DNA from: Arcuatula senhousia
Taxonomy: Eukaryota > Mollusca > Bivalvia > Mytilida > Mytilidae
Length of the DNA stretch: 64,000 nt
Direction of reading: 5' to 3'
Assembly: GCA_963971305.1 (NCBI GenBank)
Contig: OZ020304.1
Coordinates: 21,930,103-21,994,102 of the forward strand
How positions within the stretch are numbered: the stretch's first letter is position 1; every line of letters begins with the position of its first letter. The notes under the pieces are model-generated. The model was not told where the DNA came from. It searched no databases and saw nothing but the letters and a program-made list of their open reading frames with translations. Position numbers and translations under genes: made by a program. Of this stretch, positions 21,797 to 31,700 are shown piece by piece.

Positions 21797-24048
21797 TAGG
21801 GATGGGGTCGATTACTTTGAAATGTAATTGATTACATTACTATTACTTTGCATCTCAAATGTAATTGATTACATTACAATTACAAGCATTTTGCCATGTA
21901 ATCAATTACAGTAGATTACTTTTGACCATTGTAATCATGATTACCAATGATTACTTATGATTACTCATGTTTATAAAGAAATCCAGTACAAGCCAAATTT
22001 GCACATGTACTTAAAGTACAATATATATAAATAAGAGTTATATAAACATATACAATTTATAAATATTCACATAATTTACAGCGTTTAAGGTAGTTTATTG
22101 GAGTTTTCTAATTAAATGTTCTTAGAATTACACTTAATCATCATAAGCATTTGAAATGTATTGTCACTTAGTCTGCATCTGTCTGGTCGAAAGAATTTTC
22201 CTGCCACACTAAAAAGTCTCTCAACTCGTCATCATTCTCGTCTTCACTGTCACATGAAGTTTTGTCATCTGATGTTTCAACAGTATATCCAGGAAGACTG
22301 AAGTCAAAAGCTTTCGTCATATTGGAAGCATTATCAGTTATTATACTGGTGATTTTATTAGCAATGTTGTAAGAAGGAACTGCTTCTTCATACTCCTGGC
22401 GAATATTTTCTGCACAATGTGACCCCTTGAACCTTTTACATGTTATCATTATGGATTTCATGCACCAATCCAAAATATAATGGCCTGTTATTCCAAGAAA
22501 CCCTTTCATCTGTCTATTTGACCACAGATCTATGGTAAGACATATGCTCTCAAGAGAATGCAACTGGTCCTTTAAACTAGACTGAATTTTTGTTGATTTT
22601 TGATACAAGAGTTTTGTAGACAAATGCTTTCTGCTAGGAATTTGATATTGTGGATTTAAAGCTTCCTTAAGATTTTTAAATTCAGTGTTTTCTATGGTCG
22701 AAAGAGGTATGAGGTTTCCTGCTATGAATGTAACTAATGCATCAGTAATTATTTGTTGACTTGGGTCATTTGACTGATATTTTTTAGTAGTTGAAGACTT
22801 TATATAGCTATCCATAGATGGCTGTGCTACAGATTGACTATCAGATTTAGATTTCAGGAAGATGTCCCTATGTTTTCTCTGTAAAATTAAAAAAAAACCA
22901 AATAGTAAAAAAATATTGACTGTGCCTATATTTGTTTTTATAACCGATTGTATGGCTTGTATAAACATGTAGGTGACACATATTTTTATGTTTATTGCAA
23001 TTAACAACTGTCATATCTTATGGCCTGAAGACACTTCTAATTCTTTTAATTAATTAAGGCTTCTCATTCATGTCCTTCAATTATAGAAATTTCTTTCTTG
23101 AAATCACAAAATTAATGGTGAAATATTTACATTAGGAAAACATATAATGTTATGTATATATAATTAGTCTCAAAATAACTTTTTTTATTTCACAATATTG
23201 ATTTCAAAGTTGAAATTTGAATTTCTAAAAATTTGGTATCTACATGTATGTTATTTAATATTTTATTCAAATTAATACGAAAAGACTAATATCTGTCCAT
23301 ATATTCTTTTTAATTCTTGCAATATCTTATTGAAATCAAGAAGCTTTTAACATAATTATTGTTAAATAAAAAAAAACAAAAGACTCACCTTCAAATGAGT
23401 AGCAAAATTGGATGTGCTTTTGATGTTTCCAGAACTGAAGGTGTCTGGACAATGTTTGCATTTTATTTTTATAATTCCAGAATCAGGTGGATTATTAGGA
23501 ACTTCAAAATGTTTCCACACATAAGACATTATGCTCTCACAAACTTTTGATCAAGAATGAAATATTTATTTGAAAGTGAACAGTTTCATGAGTTTTATTC
23601 AATCTAAAATCGTTCCCTGAAGGTTAATATGCCTAAGGGTCTAATCTTGGTAGACAAATTTGTGAATAATGAAAAGCAATCAATATTTCTAAAATGTTTT
23701 ACTGCAAATCTACCCTACTAACAAATATTTGAATCAGTATTCAAATATTTCATATTTCATAATATCATTTTATGAAGTTTAGAATTATAAGCAGGAAACC
23801 TCTCAGTCAGTCTGTAACAATTTCTTCAACAAAAACTTAAAAAGAGTATCTTGAAATAGTTTTTGATAATGTAATCATAAGTAATCATAAAATAATCATG
23901 ATTACAGCTCTTTTTCATTTTGTAATTGATTACATTACAATTAAAAGTAATCATAAAATGCATGATTACAGATTACTTGCGATTACATATCAAAATGTAA
24001 TCAATTACAGGATGATTACGATTACAGATTACGATTACCCCATCCCTG
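21797..24048 (-). mobile_element. hAT-family DNA transposon (ZBED-like), internally deleted
   Basis: Ends TAGGGATGGGGT and, reverse complemented, CAGGGATGGGGT, followed by subterminal TGTAATTGATTACATTAC-type repeats. The 8-bp flanks GTCTAAAC / GTCTAAAG are a target duplication with one mismatch. Both features are typical of hAT. 2,252 bp. It carries the BED finger and first half of a transposase but lacks the central part. The host LINE frame is continuous across the insertion. Confidence 0.92.
22120..23529 (-). pseudogene. hAT transposase remnant: BED finger, partial catalytic region, frameshifted dimerisation end
   Basis: Exon 23529-23389 starts ATG and encodes a BED-type finger (VWKHFEV ... 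CKHC ... H). Donor gtgagt, acceptor at 22878, finger completed by RKHRD. Exon 2 contains ICLTIDLWSNRQMKGFLGIT and VPSYNIANKITSIITDNASN, the first catalytic blocks of hAT transposases. After an acidic stretch (DSEDENDDE) the reading frame stops at 22168. The neighbouring frame resumes with ERLFSVAGKFFRPDRCRLSD, the conserved hAT C-terminal dimerisation signature. The central RNase H-like part is deleted and the junction is out of frame, so it is non-autonomous. Confidence 0.88.
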
Positions 24049-24057
24049 GTCTAAAGG

Positions 24058-24998
24058 CATACTTTAAATTACAAAAAGACTTTTTGACCTATAACCCTAA
24101 TGTAAAGACTAGTATCAATGTATTTGATCATACAATAAAGCCTATTCTTTTATATGGCTGTGAGATATGGGGATTTTTCAACCCTTATACTGCTAAATTT
24201 AGGAATGGTTCTCCTTCACTTGACAAAATTTATGGTAACATTACCTGTGAAAAATTGCACATAAAATTTTGTAAATTTATACTTGGGGTACACAAAAAGA
24301 CCACAAATTTTGCTGTTCTTTCAGAACTGGGTAGATTTCCACTTCATTTTGACATTGTTAAAGCTATGATCAATTATTGGATTCGTTTAGAAAACAATGA
24401 AAAATTTCCCCTTTTAAATGATGCTTACCAAGAATCCAAACTTTTACATGAACAGCATAAACCTTCATGGAGTGCTTCTATCCATAAAATTATAGAAAAT
24501 ATACCAAAACTGAAGGACAAGTACAAGTCAAAAGAGAAAATTAGAAATATTATTAAAGATTCATACATTAAATTATGGGAGAACCAACTATCCAACAATT
24601 CAGAAGGCAAATTAAGAACTTTTGTTAAATTTAAAACTAGTCATGGGTTTGAAAACTATTTGAGTCTTATTAGCAATTTTGAGTGGAGGAGAAGCTTAAC
24701 ACAGCTTAGAGTTTCATCGCATCATTTGCGGATTGAATCTGGTAGATACCAGGGTATACCTCCACACCTTAGACATTGTCTTCACTGTGACTCTGAAGAA
24801 GTAGAGGATGAGATGCACTTTCTTATCACCTGTACAAATTTTGTTGGAGAAAGACAGGAACTGTTTGATATTATTTCAAAAACATGTCATAACTTTATAA
24901 ACTTAAATAATAACGAAAAATTCTTTTGGTTAATGACCTGTGAAGATAAAGCTGTATTACATAACCTTTGCAGTTTTATTAAAAAGAATTGCAAATGA
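24058..24998 (+). pseudogene. LINE polymerase C-terminal region (open frame)
   Basis: About 313 codons open from the hAT junction to a stop at 24996-24998. It contains IKPILLYGCEIWGFF, HKKTTNFAVLSELGRFP and a terminal CxxC...H...C knuckle, all usual downstream of the RT domain in CR1/L2-like LINEs. The catalytic RT motifs are absent (5' truncation), so it cannot be active. Confidence 0.85.
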
Positions 24999-25874
24999 TA
25001 TTTATATCTGAACACCTGTCTTCTCCAGCAACAAATCAAAAGGGGGGTACACTTATGTTTTGTTTATTTGCTTTAGACACGAGGAGGAGTACTATTTTAA
25101 ATCACTCTATATTTTATTAAGTATCTCCTTAAGCACCGTCCCTTGGTGTCTGTAGCACTTAAACAAATAATTTGATATTTAATATTTAATTAAGTTTGTC
25201 TCTCTGCTTTGGACACGAGGAGGAACACTATTTGTTTAAAAAAAAAATAAAAGTGTTTCCTTAAGCACCGTCCCTTGGTGTCCATAGCTGAGAGATGAAT
25301 ATCTATATCATTAACACACTGTGTATCTATTCTTATTAATATAGTCAACCATGCTTGTTCCACACAAACACACACATGCATTATATATTTTGCATTACAA
25401 TTAATTTATATAAACAATTGCAGTATTGCTAAGCTATGTCTGTTATGTACTGTTTTAAATCATAAATGTTAATTGTCATTGCCTGCAAAGGTCCTTGATT
25501 GGCTGAAATAAAATAATGTCTAATGTCTAATGTCTAATGTCTATACAAGTAAACTCGAATGATCCAAGCCCTATCCGTCTTCGCATACTTCGGCGGGACA
25601 GGGCTTGAACTCGTCCAATGGAAATTCTCCGTCACTCGCTGTCCAGTTCAGACAGCCAATCACAATCCTTTTAACGATGTTAATTAATTAGTTGATAACA
25701 CAGTATGCTCATCTGACAAATTTTGATGAATTACTATGGTATGAGCATTCAGGCATTAATGTAGTGACTGTAAGAAGCGAAATATAACGACTGTATTATT
25801 CGGGTTATATACAAGTAGTTATCACAAAAAGATAATTACCAACTGAATAGTCCAGATATAAGGTGGGTGGACAG

Positions 25875-26085
25875 GGGGGTTCTCTTCCCCCGCTCCCCGC
25901 CCCTTCCACCTCTGCTCCCCACCCTGTCTCCCCCACCTAAACCCTGGTATCCCAGTCCCCTTTGTCCCCCCCCCGTACCCCAGCTCCCTGCCCTTTCCAC
26001 CCCTGTTCCCCGCTCCCCACCCCTTCTACACCCGCTCCCCGCCTTCTCTACCCCGGTACCCCCTTCCCTCAACCGCTCATATAAT
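25875..26085. repeat. C-rich low-complexity tract
   Basis: About 200 bp of CCCC(G/A)CTCCCC and CCCCTTCCACC-like sequence, strikingly GC-rich against AT-rich flanks. It is open in both directions as Pro- or Gly/Arg-rich frames, which I regard as composition artefacts. Confidence 0.8.
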
Positions 26086-26327
26086 GTGGCTCCCGAAGGG
26101 TTAAAAACGACCTGCGACCTGAGGGCTTTTTAAGGGTGACTTCCGACCTACACTTCATAAAATCGACCTATGACAAAAAACGACCTGCCACCGCTGCCTA
26201 AATATGCCTTTTAAAAGCAACCTCAGGCCCCTTTTAAAAGTGTCCTTGTGACCTGAGGGGGGTACCCTGCGGGAGCCCCTATAATCATCATCAGATCAAC
26301 ATCTTTCTGTGATGACCTTTGAACTTA

Positions 26328-26425
26328 TTGTGCCCCATGGCATATAGTGTTTGGGTCATTCCATCCTTTTGTCTGTCCCAAATGTTGCAAGATGGGGCGT
26401 TATGTCTTTTGGACATTGATTCTTC
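26328..26425 (+). repeat. Short family-alpha element
   Basis: TGCCCCATGGCATATAGTGT at the 5' side and GGCGTTATGTCTTTTGGACAT (hairpin ATGTC/GACAT) then TTCTT at the 3' side: both ends of family alpha without the tandem core. Confidence 0.65.
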
Positions 26426-26869
26426 AACAGTTAGGCCATAATTATATTTCTATATTAAGTTCCTAGATTCTCAACCAAATTTCTTGAAGGGATTGAGCAG
26501 GCGGGTGAATTTATTTGTATTTTTTTATCAATTAATATCAAATACTCTGTCATTTTAAAGGAAATTGACCAAAACTGAAGATAATTTGCCACATTCAAAA
26601 CAAAATTAAAATTTTTTTAAAGGACGGCTGAAAAAACGTGGCAGGGGAGGATGATGATATACATGTAAAGGATATTTTTATATTGGCCTTGAAAAAGATT
26701 TTTGAAGCCATAAATTTATGTCAAAAAGTATATATAAACAGGCTCTCAAGACAGCATAGTTATTTAAACTTGAATAGAATCATATTTAGTGACTTTGAAT
26801 GGCAAAACAACTATATTAAACTTTCCTCTAAAAATTAATATTTTAATTAAAGAAGGATCGACAGACCCT

Positions 26870-27655
26870 GCTTCCACCAACATTTTGTTATATCACAAAT
26901 ATAGCTAGACTAGCTGATAGAATTTCATAACCATAAGGTTAAGGAATAATTTACCAGTTGAAACAAGGAACTCAACGTCCTTGAGCATATTTAAATCACG
27001 ACTTAGTATTGATAAAGTTAAAAAGCCATCCTATTATAATTCAGGCTGTAGAATGGGCCAAATACTGCACACTAGACTTCAAATGAATAGTAGCTGTTTA
27101 AACGGCACTCAGCACCTGTTCAGGCAAGGTCTGGTAGACAGCCCAAACTATACTTGTGGACAGATAGAGATAGATAGATAACTGGCCACTATTTACTCTA
27201 TTGTCCACGGTACTCAGACATACGCCACTCGACTATTGGTACATTAAACTATACCGTACCATCTGACTTAAACTTACTTCTATATGGATCAGATGCTCTT
27301 ACACCTGCAGACAATAACGAAGTTTTCCTTAAGGTGCAATCCTTCTTATTAAAAAGTAAATTTTTAGTGGTTATTATTGTACTTGATTATTATTTATTTA
27401 TCAAACATTTTTGCATTGCATCACTTTTTTGAAACCATATTTTCTTCTTCCTTACTTCTTTCATTATTCTTTTTTCTTATGTCATTATTATATTACTTTG
27501 AATTACTGAGCATGCTTCCTTATGTTATGCTACTACGTTGTTCTTGAGGAAACAGATTTGAATAAGCTAATCATAGCTTCTTTCCGAATCCTTTCATTGT
27601 AATTGATTGTATAAATTATGATAATTGTATGATATTATGAAATAAAATATGTTTA
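26870..27655 (+). pseudogene. Decayed LINE polymerase C-terminal fragment
   Basis: Reads, with interruptions, NLPVETRNSTSLSIFKSRL, GCRMGQILHTRLQMNSSCL, DSPNYTCGQIE, HYLLYCPRYSDIRHS. These are the usual end motifs of a LINE family distinct from those at 20 and 24 kb. A frame break occurs near 27180. The 3' end is near the AT-rich stretch at 27640. Confidence 0.75.
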
Positions 27656-27913
27656 TATTAGAAATTTAAGTAATATTAATCTACCAATAAAATAAGCTAG
27701 TTTGTGTCTTTTATGTTTTTTATTAATATAAAATGTTACAAATAAAAAAAAACTTCAAAGATATATTGACACAATGACTTTTGTTACCTGTGTCAGCTTT
27801 GACTTTTAATGTCTTGCTTTTATAGATTTTTCTTCTCATAAAAGTGCTAAACTTTTTCTTCTTTTATTTGATAAAGTTCTGCCTATTACAACATGTACAA
27901 AATGTAATATTTA

Positions 27914-28055
27914 TAGATTATAACATGCCATTTTTCATATCAGACCTATTATCAGCCCCAGGTCATGATATCAGCCCGAGAGCTGTAGGCTCGAGGGATG
28001 ATAATGACCGAGGGCTAATTTTGGTCTGATATGAAAAATGACATGTTATGATCTT
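27914..28055. mobile_element. Hairpin MITE
   Basis: GATTATAACATGCCATTTTTCATATCAGACC-type arm pairs with GGTCTGATATGAAAAATGACATGTTATGATC; the centre has an inner inverted repeat (CCCGAGAGC...GCTCGAGGG). No coding capacity. It sits upstream of the PLP-enzyme exons. Confidence 0.8.
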
Positions 28056-28634
28056 TTTTATATACTTCAATATCAATGTGAAATATATATGGTATTTTTA
28101 AATGGCACTTGGATACAGCCATTGACAGCATCTGATTAAAATTTGCATTTTATCAATGTAAACAAACTTAAAAAAAATGTAAAGTGGTAGCTTGTAATAT
28201 CGTGGTACATAGCTTATACGTAGAAAAGGTGACGTCACAGTTGAATATTTGGTTGGAATGAACGTAAATACTACAGAGAAGAGGGAGTGGGGTATAATTC
28301 ACACAAATAATGCACTCTTTCAGATGCATCTGTGTCATCTGCCATATAAAGTTGTTGTTTTGAAAATGTCTATAACTTAAATCAACTACGGCCAAGTCTA
28401 TGATACAATTCCGATTTTGGCGTTTGATATTTAAACGGAAGTAGTTGATAATAACCTGAAACAGTTGATAATGAAAGTGATTATCACACGGTGAAGGTGT
28501 TTTTGGAAAAAAATTAATTCTTTATAAAAAATACTCTATTATCATGTTGTTAAATTTAAGCATTATTATGTCTAAGTATATGATAAAAGGTTTTATTCAG
28601 TCACTTCATTATATATATGTCACCTATGTTACAG

Positions 28635-28748
28635 CTTGGGAATTTGAATACACCAATTCATGAATGGAATCTACAAAACATTCCACAGAAGTTCAAAGTA
28701 TACATCAAAAGAGATGACATGACTGGTTCAACTCTATCAGGTAATAAG
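28635..28748 (+). CDS. PLP enzyme, first visible exon
   Basis: After acceptor tatgttacag. Encodes [20 protein letters not shown] onward to SGNK, then donor gtgtgt. The final AAG is the probable PLP lysine codon. If the gene starts here instead, the ATG at 28617 keeps the frame. Confidence 0.85.
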
Positions 28749-31700
28749 GTGTGTTTTCCTGAATTGTTTCTTATAAATCTACCATGTCTACAAGAAAATT
28801 TTTAAGTATTTCATGTATTTGATTCAAGCAAAATAAAAAAACAAAAACAAAAATAACAAAAAATAAAAACCAATAATGATTGCTGGTTGTAATTTGAAAT
28901 AGTCACGATCCATAATTAGATTTACATGATGAAGGCTTGTGCTTGGAAGATGGACAATAATTAAATGAGATGTTTTATTTGAAATAAAAAAAAATCCTCA
29001 ATCAACTCTTGACATTTTTGTGTAAATATATCAATTCTTAACTAAATGTTTAAATTGTAACACTTTACCACAAATTATGATTTGAATAAGTCTTAAGTCA
29101 TTTAAGTTGCATTCAGCTTTTTGATTTATATATCTTGAACATTAGTTAAAAGGTTATATTTTAGATTTGACAAGTCTATATTGATAATACATGTATATGT
29201 AAAAACAAGGGTCTAAAAAACCCAGAAACTCTTACTACATAGTAAATCATTGAGAGGCAGACTGGATATAAAAAGATGCCAAGTAATTAAAACAATCATG
29301 CAACAAAGTCTAAAAGAATTATAAACACAACTGTTGGGTGATAAGGTGTCAACACTGGAAGAAATTTCCACGGGGGAACTTCAAGCACTTAGGAGGGTGT
29401 ATAACAGTGAAACATAAATATACTTGTATTTTTAGGTTAGAAAGCTGGAATTTTTATTTGCTGATGCCATTCCATAGGAGAATTTTAAACACTTGAAAGG
29501 GTGTTATAACAGTGAAACACTTAAATATACTTGTATTTTTAGGTTAGAAAGCTGGAATTTTTATTTGCTGATGCCATTCAGAAAGGCTGTAAGCATGTCA
29601 TCACATGTGGAAGTATCCAATCAAACTTTGCTCGCTCTACTGCCTTGGCAGCCACTCAGTTAGGCCTTAAGTGCCATCTCCTGTTGAGGCACCCTGAAAT
29701 AGTATGTAATAGCAGTTCTAAGGCTTCTGGTACTCAGGAACAGAATTAAATGACAAGAAAAATAGTTATGTGTTGAAAAACATCAGGGTATCCAAAATAA
29801 TTTAACAGCTAATAAATTCTTGCATTTAGCATCCTTGCAGAATGCATATAGTCATTACCACATTTTTCACAACCCACTTTATATAATACCCCACATTATA
29901 AGGTGGCAAGGTATATTGTTATCCCTTGTTGTACATTTATTTTGATGTCTGTCTGTCTATTACCATTTGGTTTCCGGTTGATAACTTGAAAATGGTTCTG
30001 CATGTAATATAGATTTTGCACATCTGCTTTAAAAATGCTAAAATACAACAAATTGAATTAAATCTCCCATAAATCTGTTTTTAGTTAGATCACTTTAAAA
30101 AACGCTTTCATATCATACATATATTTTTCTATTTGAAATTAACTTTGCAGGATTACACAACAAAAGAAAAAGAAACCAACTCTGGAATTATACAGGTTAA
30201 AGACTGCAGTAAAAACCTACGGCAAGATGGCAATGTATTGCTGGACACATTGGCAGGAGCTGACCTTTACCTTATACCAAAGGCCAGTAAATATGAAACT
30301 GATATAAAACCAAGGATGAAAAAGTTAGCAGTGCATATAAAGTGAGGGTTCTATGCTCATGATGCTTATTGTTACATGATCTAGCATGAGGACTCCATGG
30401 GGTTAAAAAGTAGAAGCAACCTTTATGCTTTCTTAGAGCGACTTCATAACTTTATTTGGATGAAAATGAATTAATATGTTTAAACTAAATTAATGAACTA
30501 CCTTAATAAATCATGAAAAAAACCTGCATGCTCAGGGGAAGTCTGCATTAAATGTAGGTATTGTAGGACATTAAATGTCCCGTACACTTATTCCACATCT
30601 CATTATCTTCAAATAATGTTTTAAATGTGACGTTTAGTGGTACCCTTCAGAAGCCCTTTAAATATCATGGTTCAGCCCAAGAATGTTCTTTCTTAGCAGG
30701 GATTTAATTTTCGTAACAGTGTTCCCATGAAATACTAATCACAGCCTTTTGATATCTGGTATAAAGTATCTTTTTTGACACAGAGAATTGTAGTATCAGT
30801 TTTCAAATCACATCAGCCCCTAAACCACATCTTCAGCTTTGTTTTATTTCTTGTATCACATGCAATACAGAAAATGACATGAAATATGTACATTTTGTAC
30901 CTACATGTATAAATATTGTTCAATTGTTTTAGAGAGACAACTGGTGAAATACATACCAACATGTTTAAATTATATTTTTATTGTTTTAGAGAGACAACTG
31001 GTGAAGACTCTTTTCTTGTTCCTGTTGGTGGCTCCAATGTCACTGGATTATATGGTTACCTGACAGCATATCAAGAAATGGTTGACCAGGTAGTTATAGT
31101 TCACAAATAAAATAAGCAAAAAAGTAATGATATGACAGGAATTAAATAGAAAACAAAACCTCTGTTATTAATCAAGGCTGTTCCAGAAATTTAATAGGGT
31201 GTTAGAATGCACTTGAATCAAAATTCTATAGTTGGTGGTATTTTCTGATGGATTTACTATGCAACAAAAAGGTAAGTCAATGCAAAAAATGTGCATGATG
31301 GGTGAAGAAAAAAAAAGAAAAGAAAGAAAAAAGGTGCCTTTTGAACCCCTTCTCTGTCATATAGTAATTTCTTGAACAGCTTCAATGTTTTATACTGTTA
31401 TGACTCAAATTTTCAGCTCACCAAAAAAAGGGTTAAAGTGTTTGCTTTTACTGTGTTTGTTTGAAATGTTTTATAAAAAAAAACCAGTTTAGAAAATATA
31501 ACATGGAAATCTCTAATGAGGTAGAATGAATATGTACCAATCAGTTAACACCATGCACCCCTTTCATACACAACTGATAAAACACTAGATTTAATGTCAA
31601 GTAAATTTGGATGATTAAAATGGAAGACTTTTTCCTAGACAGTAACCGTTATGATAGTTTCAGTTATCTTATCATTTCAGGGTCTATATGAACAGTTTGA

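Larger units (their letters stand above)
21600..25541 (+). mobile_element. 5'-truncated LINE, split by a hAT element
   Basis: Two parts, 21600-21796 and 24049-25541. Part one encodes polymerase thumb motifs (NPQKTKVLIFNKAGR, HCKYLGVFF). Part two continues in frame after the hAT is removed and runs to 24998 with a cysteine/histidine motif near the end (CLHCDSEE...HFLITC). The 3' region has two copies of a GACACGAGGAGGA...CACCGTCCCTTGGTGTC unit (25075-25290) and ends in tandem TAATGTC repeats (25513-25541), a tail of CR1/L2 style. Confidence 0.85.

Noticed and set aside
25550..25640. Possible tRNA-like sequence near GGGCTTGAACTCG
   Set aside because: No matching acceptor stem or A-box; cannot fold as a cloverleaf by eye.
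25836..26133. Pro-rich or Gly/Arg-rich open frames
   Set aside because: Explained by a C-rich low-complexity tract; no start context, splice sites or domain.
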